A stretch of 64,000 nt of DNA from Magnetovibrio sp. (GCA_002717285.1 PBDF01000015.1:1-64000), one strand, 5' to 3'. Shown: positions 20,276 through 29,194, counted from the first letter of the stretch. The notes: generated by a model from the letters alone, not told the origin. Numbers and translations are program-made.

Positions 20276-20743
20276 TACTCAGTCTTCCGAAGTTTTGTGT
20301 TATCGCTTAAGGTCATCGAGCAAGCTATTATGTTCGTATGCTTAACTGGACTTTTGTGCCTCTAATAGACATTCGTGTTCCCGTTATAAATACTCTTTGG
20401 TTTTTTTTAAAAAGTTATCTAAAACGGCAAAAGTCCGAGTGCTACCCTTTTCGTGGCATAATACATACCATGAATTTGGACTATCCCTGTGTTTAGCTTT
20501 TTTGTGGCATGACAGGCTTGGCAATTGCGAAATGCCTTCTTGCCTGCTTTTGGATAGTATAAAGCCAAAAGACGAATGGTATTCTTGTTGGATAATTTTT
20601 TCGAGGACAAAGTTTTTTTACACCTTGCGTCATAGTTATAATATTTGGTTGAATTGCAAGTTCGTCAATAATGTTTACTATTATAATCACCCCCCTTGCA
20701 GTAATGGTGGAAAGGAAAATTTTTTTACAAATCCGGAATTCAT
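20275..20743 (-). pseudogene. Decayed CycM-type membrane cytochrome c gene with several frameshifts
   Basis: Pieces of a class I c-type cytochrome can be read in order but in different minus-strand frames. ATG 20741-20743 (MNSGFVKKF) ends at a TGA beside a run of six G (20690-20695); the next frame gives VNIIDELAIQP (membrane-anchor end); the next gives KAGKKAFRNCQACHA with the heme motif CQACH at 20509-20523 and then IVQIHGMY (degenerate GPNLHGVVG); the next HEKGSTRTFAVLDNFLKK and TKEYL (20384-20455); the next GTRMSIRG with the heme-ligand Met; the last NIIACSMTLSDN, ending at TAA 20275-20277. These match in order the N-terminus, heme site, Met ligand and C-terminus of alphaproteobacterial cytochrome c552. 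A stretch of 15-20 residues between HGMY and HEKG appears deleted. Position beside kdsB-pheA is where relatives carry the intact gene. Confidence 0.85.
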
Positions 20744-20866
20744 AAAAAGGCGATCCTTTGATTTCTTTCCGGCTACTGCAAATCCTAATTTTAAAAAAGT
20801 TTTAGTATAGCACGTAATTAATATACTGAGCTTCAACAAATTCAGAAACTGTGGCGTTTTTTAAAA

Positions 20867-21634
20867 ATGACTGAAAATGAAGTATTGCACAGCAGTCCAA
20901 TTAATCCGCTGGTTGTTATCCCAGCAAGGATGTCATCAACAAGGCTTCCGGGAAAGCCTCTTGCTGACATAAATGGTATACCCATGATTGTGCAGGTCTG
21001 GCGACGTGCAATTGAAGCAGATGTTGGGCCCGTGGTTGTAGCTTGCGCCGAACAGGAAATTTATGATGCCATAAGTGACGTGGGTGGGGCCGCAGTTTTG
21101 ACAAATCCCAATCATCCCTCTGGCTCTGACAGGGTGTATGAAGCTCTCTGTGCTTATGATACTGGTGCTGACTTTGATGTTATAATTAATATTCAAGGAG
21201 ATTTACCAACAATTGAGCCTAGTGCTGTACGTGCAGTTCTTCAGCCGCTGGTTGATATTGAAGTAGATATTGCAACTTTAGTTTGTGAAATCACAGATGA
21301 AACAGAAAAAAATAATCCAAATGTGGTTAAGGCGGTGGTATCATTCCCTCATAACACAAAAATTGGCCGTGCCTTATATTTTTCCCGACAGCGTGTCCCA
21401 TCGGGGGAAGGCCCATTATTTCAGCACATTGGGCTCTACGCTTTCCGTTATGAAGGACTTAGACGTTTTATTGGTCTCAAGCCGGTGCCACTAGAACGCC
21501 AGGAAAGGTTGGAACAACTGCGAGCCATAGAAGCTGGTATGCGTATAGATGTGGCACTCGTTGACACTGTGCCACTTGGTGTCGATACTTCAGATGACCT
21601 TGAGCGAGCGCGTCAGATTCTTTCGAAAATATGA
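20867..21634 (+). CDS. kdsB: 3-deoxy-manno-octulosonate cytidylyltransferase (CMP-KDO synthetase)
   Basis: 255-residue cytosolic enzyme that activates KDO with CTP for lipopolysaccharide inner-core assembly, so the organism should have a Gram-negative LPS. Signature IPARMSSTRLPGKPL at about 18-32; NPNHPSGSDRVYEA and INIQGDLPTIEP (CTP and metal-binding Asp) follow, and HIGLYAFRYEGL near 185. The start ATG is in frame with the motif; ten extra residues precede the family's usual first strand. pheA follows 18 bases downstream. Confidence 0.97.
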   Translation: MTENEVLHSSPINPLVVIPARMSSTRLPGKPLADINGIPMIVQVWRRAIEADVGPVVVACAEQEIYDAISDVGGAAVLTNPNHPSGSDRVYEALCAYDTGADFDVIINIQGDLPTIEPSAVRAVLQPLVDIEVDIATLVCEITDETEKNNPNVVKAVVSFPHNTKIGRALYFSRQRVPSGEGPLFQHIGLYAFRYEGLRRFIGLKPVPLERQERLEQLRAIEAGMRIDVALVDTVPLGVDTSDDLERARQILSKI

Positions 21635-21652
21635 TGATTAAGGGCTGATAAT

Positions 21653-22507
21653 ATGACTGCTTCAAATAAAAATATTGCTTTTCAAGGGGCACCTGGAGCC
21701 TACTCAGACTTGGCTTGCCGGAGTGTACGCCCTGAAATGGAGTCTCTTCCCTGCCATACTTTCGAGGATACCTTCGCCGCTGTTCATGAAGGACGGGCCA
21801 AACTTGCAATGATACCAATTGATAATTCTGTTGCGGGTAGGGTTGCGGATATTCATCATTTGCTACCTGAGTCAAATTTACATATCATTGGAGAGTATTT
21901 TCAGAGGGTAGATCACCACCTGCTGGCTATTCCAGGAACAAAAATTCAAGATTTGACCCATGTCCATTCCCATCCACATGCGTTGCCACAGTGTCGCAAT
22001 GTGATACGTGAGCTTGGCCTTGAGCCAGTAGTTTATGCTGATACTGCCGCTGGGGCAAAAATGGTTTCTGAAAAACTAGACCATTCCCAAGCAGCAATCG
22101 CCTCAGAGTTGGCAGGAAAAATTTATGGTCTTGAGTCTCTGCGTGCAAATATTGAAGATGCAGAACATAATACAACACGGTTTTTATTAATGTCTCAAGA
22201 AAATAATTTTCCGGAACTTGATGAAAGTGATTGGGTTACTAGCTTTATTTTTAAAATACGTAATGTGCCCGCAGCCTTGTATAAGGCAATGGGTGGCTTT
22301 GCTACTAACGGCGTAAATATGACCAAATTGGAGAGTTACATGGTCGATGGGAATTTTTATGCTGTTCAGTTTTATGCTGAAATTGAAGGCCATTTGGATG
22401 AAAAAAGTGTTCAGTTGGCAATGGAAGAGCTTAATTTCTTTAGCACTTGGGTAAAAATTTTGGGTGTTTTTCAGGCAGATACTTTTAGGCAGCTTCAAAA
22501 AGACTAG
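21653..22507 (+). CDS. pheA: Prephenate dehydratase
   Basis: 284 residues, the monofunctional form without chorismate mutase. Converts prephenate to phenylpyruvate for phenylalanine. N-terminal catalytic domain starts at IAFQGAPGAYSDLA (about 9-22); the catalytic TTRF motif is in AEHNTTRFLLMS; an ACT regulatory domain follows from about residue 195 (SFIFKIRNVPAALYKAM and NMTKLESYMVDGNFYAVQFY), the site of phenylalanine inhibition. The stop TAG is shared with the convergent nudC through the palindrome CTAG (22504-22507). Confidence 0.97.
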   Translation: MTASNKNIAFQGAPGAYSDLACRSVRPEMESLPCHTFEDTFAAVHEGRAKLAMIPIDNSVAGRVADIHHLLPESNLHIIGEYFQRVDHHLLAIPGTKIQDLTHVHSHPHALPQCRNVIRELGLEPVVYADTAAGAKMVSEKLDHSQAAIASELAGKIYGLESLRANIEDAEHNTTRFLLMSQENNFPELDESDWVTSFIFKIRNVPAALYKAMGGFATNGVNMTKLESYMVDGNFYAVQFYAEIEGHLDEKSVQLAMEELNFFSTWVKILGVFQADTFRQLQKD

Positions 22508-23445
22508 TTGTCATTTAGCCAGTCATTGATTAGCCAGAATGCAATTGAGTCCCTGCGGGGTAATTGTAAACCAGAAGATTCAGCATTCTTTACGACACTT
22601 TTTGGAAACCAACGCGCATCCTCAAGTTCATTGGTATCTATATTGATTTTAGTTGTTGTTGCTCGGGCTCTAAATCCCAACATTAGTGAAGATGGAAAGG
22701 GCCATGGTTGAGAAGCTCTATACTTTATATTATCAACACTAATGCCAGTTTCTTCATAGACCTCTCTTGCAACGGCTTGTTCTAAGCTCTCACCTTGATC
22801 CACAAAACCGGCAAGTGACGAGTACATACCTTTCCTAAAATTGTGGCCACGTCCCATAAGGCACGCCCCTCCATCAGGCCCAGGTCTGGTTACAAGCATG
22901 ATTACTGCAGGGTCCATTCTTGGGTAATGCTCACGTCCACAATCGTGATTGGTGCATAGACGTAAACGTCCTCCTTGTACAGATACGCTGGATGACCCAC
23001 AGTTGCTACAAAAACGATTGTTGTAGTGCCAGAACATCAACCCGCGAGCAAGGGCTAGTAACGATCCTTCACGTTTGTCCATGAGCATACCAACCTGTCG
23101 TAATTCAATAAACTTGGCCTGACCCATAAAGGCAGCTAGAGAGGGAAGCGGACATTTAGAGAGGTCAATTGCAAAGTACGCACTGTTATTGTCGTCGCTG
23201 ATATTGATACTATCCAATCCCAGAAATACAATTTCGTTGGAAATTTCAAGTAATGCGTGGGCATGGTTGCCTGTGAATATTACAGCTGTTGGGTTGTTGT
23301 GATCCAATACTAGGTTTTGATTTTTCCACACTGGAACGATGCGAGTATTTCGATTAAGTAGGCGTGCATTGAACCAACTATCATCAGTCAAATATCCTGG
23401 TGGCCTAAACAAGTCTGTCTTTGAGTAATACAATAAATCTAACAT
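22504..23445 (-). CDS. nudC: NAD(+)/NADH pyrophosphatase NudC (NAD-decapping type)
   Basis: 313 residues. Zinc ribbon with four Cys (CSNCGSSS and LCTNHDCG), YPRMDPAVI, then the Nudix box GFVDQGESLEQAVAREVYEE (followed by TGI), and the NADH-specific SQPWPFPSSLM. It hydrolyses NADH to NMNH and AMP and in other bacteria removes NAD caps from RNA. It has an N-terminal NudC domain of about 130 residues. Adjacent to pheA in convergent orientation. Confidence 0.95.
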   Translation of the reverse strand: MLDLLYYSKTDLFRPPGYLTDDSWFNARLLNRNTRIVPVWKNQNLVLDHNNPTAVIFTGNHAHALLEISNEIVFLGLDSINISDDNNSAYFAIDLSKCPLPSLAAFMGQAKFIELRQVGMLMDKREGSLLALARGLMFWHYNNRFCSNCGSSSVSVQGGRLRLCTNHDCGREHYPRMDPAVIMLVTRPGPDGGACLMGRGHNFRKGMYSSLAGFVDQGESLEQAVAREVYEETGISVDNIKYRASQPWPFPSSLMLGFRARATTTKINIDTNELEDARWFPKSVVKNAESSGLQLPRRDSIAFWLINDWLNDN

Positions 23446-23687
23446 ACAAGTGGTCTAAATAATAACGGCTTTATTTCATAAGAAGTTGAAGATTAGGAAA
23501 AGAACCAATAGCAAATTTTAACGAGTTTAACTTTTTAAAAACATTTTTGCACCACATATAGTATTGAGATATGTGTATTTATACATATTATGTTGATATA
23601 ATTGCCTGAGTTGATAGTTTTGGGTGATAGGCACTGCGCAATTTCAAGTTTTTTGAGGGTGCGCTAACGGGGAAATGATTTTTACGT
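23446..23687. promoter_or_regulatory. Divergent intergenic region between nudC and the cupredoxin-like lipoprotein gene
   Basis: AT-rich, no coding signal. It contains an imperfect inverted repeat, ATATGTGTA (23569-23577) and TATACATAT (23580-23588), with one mismatch and a 2-base centre, about 100 bases upstream of the lipoprotein start. It could be an operator or simply AT-rich promoter DNA. Confidence 0.3.
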
Positions 23688-24851
23688 ATGCTGGCTTTCC
23701 GGCCATCTGCACTTGCTCTTGTTTTGCTCGCCTTGTCTTCGTGTGCGTATGCACCAGGCAGCAAAGGGTTCCCTTGGGACATTAATTTCTCGGGTTTTGT
23801 GTGCAATCAGAATCCAACTCAATTTATAGAGGGTGTTGACTGGAGCCAAGCCAAAACGATAGATCTTAGGATACGTCAGGGTCATTTTTCCCCCACTTAT
23901 TTTAGTTTATACGTTGGTCAACCCTATCTTTTAAATATTGAAAATGCTGACGATGTTGATCATACATTCATGGCGTTTGACTTTTTCCGTGCTATTGCTG
24001 TTGCGGGTGTAGGTACTCAAGGGGCTGATTTTAAAGAAATTAAGTGTTTGGCCGGAGTTACTGTTCCACCACAGACGAAGACTTCACTACGTCTCGTCCC
24101 AATTAGAGACGGCACCTATGAATTTGATGATGAATCTATCATAAATTCTTTGGCAATGACAGGTGGCAGCGGGGGTTTTGTTTCCATAGAACCTCCCAGA
24201 AGGAACTTGAAAAGTTCACTTGAGCACTCGGCTTTGATTAATTATGAACGTGTTTTTTCTCAGAGGGAGCAAATTAAATTAAATGGATTAGATAGTAGCA
24301 TTAATCCTAGTTATACTCCGAACTCTTCTTCTAAAAAGCCTTCTGCAGATAAAAACACTCCTCAATTCAAACCACCGTCTAAACCGTCTAAGGATGTAAA
24401 AAATAAACGATCAACAGATTTAAATTCTTCTACTAGAAAGCCATCTAAAAAACCAGAGAGTCTTGACGATGAAAAGCCTTCTAAGTCATCACAAACTAAA
24501 ACTAATTTTGTGGCACCAGAAATTCCTCAACCGAAAAAGAGTTCGAGTGAGAAGCGAGATAACTACGTGCGTGATCAAACACAAGATGTTTCGACTGATT
24601 TAGAAGGTGGAATAGGTGCAAAAAAGACCTTTGAGACAGTACCCGAAGTTGAAAAAGCTTCCATAGACCCTGTTAAGAATAAAGATGTTTTAAAGTCTAA
24701 ACTTCCCCAGGCTAAGCCAGCAGAGGATCATTTTTTTGAGGGTCCTTCTGCGGATATTTTTTCGGATCCTCCAGATAGTGTTGGAATTCGGACAGACACA
24801 AAAAATAATAGTGGTGATTCTGGAGAAGATAAGAACGATAGTTCGAGCTAA
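23688..24851 (+). CDS. Lipoprotein with a cupredoxin-like domain and a long Ser/Lys/Pro-rich tail; function unknown
   Basis: 387 residues. Signal peptide with lipobox LSSC (Cys19), so it should be membrane-anchored in the periplasm or outer membrane. Residues about 55-168 read like a cupredoxin-type beta-sandwich: LYVGQPYLLNIENADDVDHT (His92 in the usual first-ligand place), VTVPPQTKTSLRLVPIRDGT, then YEFDDES and MTGGSGGFVSIE. However, the Cys and second His of a type 1 copper site are absent, so blue-copper function is doubtful. From about residue 175 to the end (24210-24848) the chain is low-complexity, rich in S, K, P, D and N (for example KPSKKPESLDDEKPSKSSQ), and likely disordered. The gene stands alone ahead of a hairpin at 24861-24890. 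No family name is offered. Confidence 0.75.
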   Translation: MLAFRPSALALVLLALSSCAYAPGSKGFPWDINFSGFVCNQNPTQFIEGVDWSQAKTIDLRIRQGHFSPTYFSLYVGQPYLLNIENADDVDHTFMAFDFFRAIAVAGVGTQGADFKEIKCLAGVTVPPQTKTSLRLVPIRDGTYEFDDESIINSLAMTGGSGGFVSIEPPRRNLKSSLEHSALINYERVFSQREQIKLNGLDSSINPSYTPNSSSKKPSADKNTPQFKPPSKPSKDVKNKRSTDLNSSTRKPSKKPESLDDEKPSKSSQTKTNFVAPEIPQPKKSSSEKRDNYVRDQTQDVSTDLEGGIGAKKTFETVPEVEKASIDPVKNKDVLKSKLPQAKPAEDHFFEGPSADIFSDPPDSVGIRTDTKNNSGDSGEDKNDSSS

Positions 24852-24860
24852 AAATTTTTT

Positions 24861-24890
24861 TAAGTTGGTTTTTTCCCCGTTGCCAACTTA
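24861..24890 (+). terminator. Stem-loop after the cupredoxin-like lipoprotein gene
   Basis: TAAGTTGG (24861-24868) and CCAACTTA (24883-24890) form a perfect 8-bp inverted repeat with a 14-base loop, nine bases after the stop codon. The U-tract is in the loop rather than after the stem, so it is an atypical intrinsic terminator at best. It separates the lipoprotein gene from the SRP RNA promoter. Confidence 0.45.
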
Positions 24891-24897
24891 GAATTTA

Positions 24898-24928
24898 TTG
24901 ACGGACCCTTCCGGTGAACTGCTATAGT
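24898..24928 (+). promoter_or_regulatory. Probable promoter of the SRP RNA gene
   Basis: TTGACG at 24898-24903 and TATAGT at 24923-24928 resemble the -35 and -10 boxes of a housekeeping sigma-70 promoter; the spacer of 19 bases is slightly long. The -10 ends six bases before the 5' end of the folded SRP RNA, as expected for a start at about 24935. Confidence 0.6.
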
Positions 24929-24934
24929 ACACGC

Positions 24935-25030
24935 GGAAGATCGGTGTTGGGCGAACTGTTCGTGAACCCGGTCAGGTCCGGAAGGAAGCAGCCGTAACGA
25001 GTTCTGTTTCGGGTCAATACTCGGTCTTCC
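24935..25030 (+). ncRNA. ffs: Signal recognition particle RNA, small bacterial type (4.5S)
   Basis: About 96 bases. The universally conserved SRP domain IV is present (GGTCAGGTCCGGAAGGAAGC at 24970-24989, then AGCC): it provides the asymmetric loop and GGAA tetraloop that bind Ffh. The ends close as a 10-bp helix: GGAAGATCGG (24935-24944) with TCGGTCTTCC (25021-25030). A T-rich stretch (AACTTTTTTT) follows immediately and should end transcription. The RNA with Ffh targets nascent membrane proteins to FtsY. Its place directly before dnaX is conserved in alphaproteobacteria. Ends are inferred from the terminal helix and may be off by a few bases. Confidence 0.96.
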
Positions 25031-25040
25031 AACTTTTTTT
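25031..25040 (+). terminator. T-tract terminator of the SRP RNA
   Basis: The terminal helix of the SRP RNA is followed directly by AACTTTTTTT, which provides the U-tract of an intrinsic terminator. dnaX starts about 40 bases later and may be read by leakage or from its own promoter. Confidence 0.5.
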
Positions 25041-25078
25041 CTTCGTTCCCGCTTTTTCTGGGTTATTCTGGTCGAATC

Positions 25079-26785
25079 ATGACTGAAAATACTAGACTTC
25101 AGACACAAAAAGATTACACGGTGCTTGCACGCAAGTATCGCCCAGGATCATTTGATGGCTTAATTGGTCAAGAACCAATTGTTCGTACACTTACCAATGC
25201 TGTCGAGGCAGGACGTCTTGCTCAAGCATTTATTCTAACCGGTGTTAGAGGTGTTGGTAAGACAACTACAGCGCGCATTATAGCTCGGGTTCTAAATTGT
25301 ATTGGGGAAGATGGTAATGGTGGCCCGACTGCGACACCGTGTGGAATATGTGAGCACTGCATTGCTATTGTCCAAGACCGTCACGTGGATGTGCAAGAAA
25401 TGGATGCAGCAAGTCGTACTGGCGTTGATGACATTCGCGAATTAATTGAAAGTGTTCGCTATCGGCCGTCTATGGCTCGATATAAGGTATATATTATTGA
25501 TGAAGTACACATGCTCTCCAAAAATGCCTTCAATGCGTTGTTGAAAACGTTAGAAGAACCACCTGAGCATGTAAAATTTATTTTTGCCACAACTGAAATT
25601 CGTAAGATCCCAGTAACAGTACTTAGTAGGTGCCAGCGTTTTGATCTTAGGCGTGTTAATGAAAAAACACTATTTGACCATTTTAGAAGCGTTGCAGATA
25701 GTGAAGGTGTGGAAGTCAGTGAAACAGCTCTGGACCTAATTGCGCGAGCGGCCGATGGTTCTGTCCGAGATGGTTTAAGTCTTCTTGATCAAGCTATTTC
25801 CCATAGCACAGGATTGGTTGATGACAGGCAAATAAGTGAGATGCTGGGCCTTGCCGATCGCTCACAAACATTTTTGTTATTTGAAACAATTTTAATGGGC
25901 AAAATCGGTCCTGCACTTAAGATATTTGAACAGCTTTACACAAGTGGTGCGGATCCTTCTAGGGTAATCGAAGACTTGCTAGAAATTACCCATTTACTCA
26001 CCCGCATAAAAGTTACCCCCAGCTTAGCTGAAGATCCTGGAATTCCAGAAATAGAGAGGGTTAAAGGTAAAACTATCACTAGTAAACTTACTATGGCTTC
26101 TATTGCCCGAGCATGGCAAATGCTACTTAAGGGCTTAAGTGAAGTTCGTGTTGCTCCTTCACCAAAGCAGGCAGTCGAAATGGTTTTGGTGCGACTTGCC
26201 TACTCAAGCGATTTGCCAACCCCAGCTGAAGCTTTGAAGGCTATGCAACCCAACTCAATAGGTCCCTCCTCCCAAACAAGCATGAAGCAGTCTGCGTCGT
26301 TATCTTCAAGTCAAGGGCAAGAGCATTCACATACTGCTATCAAAGGTGTAGACACACACCAAGCACCTCAATCTAATTTTATTGCGGAGTCGAGTTATAC
26401 TTCATCTGTTGTGGTAGCACTCCCCAAGTCTTTTTCTGATGTGGCTGAGCTTGCTGGTGCAAAAGGGGAGGCTTTATTGCGTTCTGAAATAATCAATAAT
26501 ATGCATCTAGTTAGCTTTGAGAAGGGCCGTATTGAGGTTGCCCTCGGCCAGCATGCAAAAAAAGAATCACCTTACAAAATGGCTAAATTTCTTAGTGAGG
26601 CGACTCCAATACGGTGGAAAGTAAGTATCTCTAGCCAGAGGGGTGATCCGCCTCTTCAGCAACAGTGGGACAGGGATAAGGAATTAGAAAGAAATAGCGC
26701 TGAGGGCCATCCATTAGTTGAATCAGTACTTAGAACGTTTCCAGGCGCAACTGTTGAGTCAGTACGTACTACAGATGATCGTTAA
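25079..26785 (+). CDS. dnaX: DNA polymerase III subunits gamma and tau
   Basis: 568-residue clamp-loader ATPase. Walker A GVRGVGKTT at about 54-62, a zinc module with Cys at CIGEDG and CGICEHC (about 75-97), DEVHMLSKNAFNALLKTLEE (Walker B and following helix), and the SRC sensor in TVLSRCQRFDLRR. The C-terminal third (from about 390) is Ser/Gln-rich then a tau-specific domain. I see no clear A-AAA-AAG slippery site with a following hairpin, so separate gamma production is not supported. Start ATG 25079 matches the family N-terminus (YTVLARKYRP a few residues in). Forms the alphaproteobacterial cluster ffs-dnaX-ybaB-recR. Confidence 0.97.
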   Translation: MTENTRLQTQKDYTVLARKYRPGSFDGLIGQEPIVRTLTNAVEAGRLAQAFILTGVRGVGKTTTARIIARVLNCIGEDGNGGPTATPCGICEHCIAIVQDRHVDVQEMDAASRTGVDDIRELIESVRYRPSMARYKVYIIDEVHMLSKNAFNALLKTLEEPPEHVKFIFATTEIRKIPVTVLSRCQRFDLRRVNEKTLFDHFRSVADSEGVEVSETALDLIARAADGSVRDGLSLLDQAISHSTGLVDDRQISEMLGLADRSQTFLLFETILMGKIGPALKIFEQLYTSGADPSRVIEDLLEITHLLTRIKVTPSLAEDPGIPEIERVKGKTITSKLTMASIARAWQMLLKGLSEVRVAPSPKQAVEMVLVRLAYSSDLPTPAEALKAMQPNSIGPSSQTSMKQSASLSSSQGQEHSHTAIKGVDTHQAPQSNFIAESSYTSSVVVALPKSFSDVAELAGAKGEALLRSEIINNMHLVSFEKGRIEVALGQHAKKESPYKMAKFLSEATPIRWKVSISSQRGDPPLQQQWDRDKELERNSAEGHPLVESVLRTFPGATVESVRTTDDR

Positions 26786-26914
26786 GTATTTAAATTATAA
26801 ACCACCATGTATCAAAATATTGTATTTGTATAAAAGATTGAACCGCGTTTTTATGAATTTTGATCTAGAGTAATAGAAATATTATCTCTGATTATTTGGG
26901 CTGTAGAGGGAAAT

Positions 26915-27241
26915 TTGATGAAAAATCTTGGCGAAATGATGAAATCGGCACAACAGATGCAGGATAAAATGAAGTCCATGCAGGAAACTTTATCTAAAAT
27001 GGAAGTTACTGGGGCGGCGGGTGGTGGCATGGTTGAAGTAATTCTGTCTGGCAAGCACGAGACTAAAGGCGTCAGAATTGATCCTTCCTTAATTGTTGCT
27101 GAAGAAGCTGAAGTTTTAGAGGACTTAATTGCTGCTGCTTGTAATGATGCAAGGATTAAAGTAGAGAAGTTAATGCAAGAAAAAATGAAAGAGCTAACTG
27201 GGGGCTTACAACTTCCACCTGGAATGTCTTTGCCGTTTTGA
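26915..27241 (+). CDS. ybaB: Nucleoid-associated protein YbaB/EbfC family
   Basis: 108-residue DNA-binding protein that works as a tweezer-shaped dimer. The N-terminal helix is rich in Met, Gln and Lys ([20 protein letters not shown]), then [19 protein letters not shown] and the C-terminal LPPGMSLPF, all typical. Start ATG 26918-area is ambiguous by one codon only; the family start MKNLG is used, preceded by AGAGGGAAATTTG. recR begins four bases downstream, consistent with one operon. Confidence 0.95.
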   Translation: MMKNLGEMMKSAQQMQDKMKSMQETLSKMEVTGAAGGGMVEVILSGKHETKGVRIDPSLIVAEEAEVLEDLIAAACNDARIKVEKLMQEKMKELTGGLQLPPGMSLPF

Positions 27242-27245
27242 TACT

Positions 27246-27839
27246 ATGGCTGAAAATCAAATAAAAAGTCTTATTCAACTCCTTGCAAAGCTTCCAGGCC
27301 TCGGACCACGCTCATCCCGACGAGCTGTATTGCATTTAATTAAAAATCAGGAAACTTTGCTTTTCCCATTGATGCGGGCACTAGAAGATGCTGCACAAAA
27401 TATTACTCAATGTTCGGTATGTGGTAACATAGACACATGTGACCCTTGCAATGTTTGTAAAAATCCAAAGCGAGAAGACGCTCAAATTTGTGTTGTTGAG
27501 AATGTCTCTGATTTGTGGGCTCTAGAGCGTAATCCATCTTTTAGTGGACGTTTCCATGTTTTAGGCGGAACTTTGTCAGCTATTGATGGCGTAGGACCAG
27601 AAGATTTGAATATCCCTGCCCTAATTAGAAGGGCCAAGAAAGATATTGTGATTGAGATTATCCTTGCTACTAGTGCTACCGTTGATGGTCAAACTACAGC
27701 TCATTACATTGCTGAGCGACTGATTGGCTCAAACGTAAAAATATCAGGACTAGCCCATGGCGTCCCCGTCGGTGGCGAATTAGATTATCTGGATGAGGGT
27801 ACTTTAAGTGCAGCTTTGACTGCGCGCCAGCCCGTATAG
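27246..27839 (+). CDS. recR: Recombination protein RecR
   Basis: 197 residues of the RecFOR gap-repair pathway; RecR loads RecA with RecO/RecF. Helix-hairpin-helix [18 protein letters not shown] (about 13-30), zinc finger [16 protein letters not shown] (about 57-72), Toprim core [15 protein letters not shown], and the C-terminal [19 protein letters not shown]. Length is standard. It follows ybaB directly. Confidence 0.97.
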   Translation: MAENQIKSLIQLLAKLPGLGPRSSRRAVLHLIKNQETLLFPLMRALEDAAQNITQCSVCGNIDTCDPCNVCKNPKREDAQICVVENVSDLWALERNPSFSGRFHVLGGTLSAIDGVGPEDLNIPALIRRAKKDIVIEIILATSATVDGQTTAHYIAERLIGSNVKISGLAHGVPVGGELDYLDEGTLSAALTARQPV

Positions 27840-27872
27840 AAACACCATTAGGATGCGTTTTTTGCTAATAAG

Positions 27873-29012
27873 TCATCGCCCTGGTAATTTGGCTTTATTT
27901 TGCCCACCGGGTATAGGTAACAATTGGGGCGAGGTGTTGTCTGAGTTGGATAAATTACAAGCTGTATCTTCACCGAACTGTATTTCCTCCATTCGATGAC
28001 CTCTTGTTGTTACTTTCTTTGATGAGGTTTGAATTTCCTTAATGTCGACTTGAACATTATCAAAATGCCGCGCTAGGTTTTCAATACGTTTGTCCATTCG
28101 CTCAATATCTTTTAGTAGATTTGTAACTTCTACTTGAATTAACCCGGCCTGTTCACGCATGTTGGCATCCTTCAGTACTGCACGTACGGTATTTAAAATA
28201 GCCATTAAAGAGGTTGGCGAGACTATCAAAACTTTTCGTTTCCATGAATGCTCAATGGTATTCTGAAAATTGATATGTAACTCTGTAAAAATAGACTCGG
28301 ATGGAAGGAACATTAATGCCGACTCAGCTGTTTCACCTGGGATTATGTATTTACTAGCGATGGCTTCAATATGCTTTTTTATATCAGCACTAAACGTGCG
28401 TGAGGCTTGAACAAGAGCAGCATTGCCCTTGGCATCATTGAGTGCACGATAACTTTCAAGTGGAAACTTGGCATCAACAGCAATAAAGCCAGGTGGATTA
28501 GGTAGATTAAGCAGACAGTCGACACGCTTTCCATTAGAGAGGGTTGCTTGAAATTGAAATGCTGATGGAGGTAACATTGATGATACTAAATCATTCAGTT
28601 GTATTTCTCCAAATGCACCTCGAGCTTGCTTGTTTGAGAGAATATCCTGTAATCCAACCATTTGCTGTGATAAATTTGTTAAGTTTTTTTGGGCTGCATC
28701 GATAACGGCAAGTCGTTCATGAAGGTCCCCTATAGATTTCCCCGTTTTTTCTGTGTGAGAACTCAGACCATCTCCGATTCTCTTTGATACGGCTTCTAGT
28801 CTTTGCTCCATGGTCAAATTAGCTTGTGCATGAGCACTTGCCTGTGCCTCGCCCATTTGGGCGAGGCGTCCAGTCATTTCAGCCTGTGTCTCTCTCATCT
28901 TTTGAGCCATTTTAAGCGCTCGAACTTGGCCAGCACGTAAAATTATTACTGCTATTATGACAACTGCAGTAGCAAATAGAACAGTAATTAGGGCCAAAGT
29001 TTCCATTGTCAT
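27873..29012 (-). CDS. rmuC: RmuC family DNA recombination protein
   Basis: 379 residues. N-terminal membrane anchor (ALITVLFATAVVIIAVIILR), then a coiled-coil of about 100 residues rich in Q, A, E and K, then the RmuC nuclease-like domain: RGAFGEIQLNDLV, VDCLLNLPNPPGFIAVDAKF, and PGETAESALMFLPSESIFTE. RmuC is thought to limit recombination at inverted repeats, probably as a membrane-tethered nuclease. Convergent with recR; def is divergent upstream. Confidence 0.93.
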   Translation of the reverse strand: MTMETLALITVLFATAVVIIAVIILRAGQVRALKMAQKMRETQAEMTGRLAQMGEAQASAHAQANLTMEQRLEAVSKRIGDGLSSHTEKTGKSIGDLHERLAVIDAAQKNLTNLSQQMVGLQDILSNKQARGAFGEIQLNDLVSSMLPPSAFQFQATLSNGKRVDCLLNLPNPPGFIAVDAKFPLESYRALNDAKGNAALVQASRTFSADIKKHIEAIASKYIIPGETAESALMFLPSESIFTELHINFQNTIEHSWKRKVLIVSPTSLMAILNTVRAVLKDANMREQAGLIQVEVTNLLKDIERMDKRIENLARHFDNVQVDIKEIQTSSKKVTTRGHRMEEIQFGEDTACNLSNSDNTSPQLLPIPGGQNKAKLPGR

Positions 29013-29194
29013 TTTATTGCTTTAAAATTTAAAAAACAAACTTGCCTGAAGAAATCATGATAGGCAAATGTTTAGAGTTTTTTTATTTACATAAAAAAAA
29101 TATTGAAGCATAAGAATTTTTTGCTTGTAACTAGACTTGCTTTAGATGTTTTGGAATTTTATTAACGAATTGAACAAAAAGAGATTATTTCTTA

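Noticed and set aside
26550..26575. A7 run in dnaX as a programmed frameshift site for gamma
   Set aside because: It falls in the tau-specific region near the C-terminus with no visible downstream hairpin, unlike the E. coli site.
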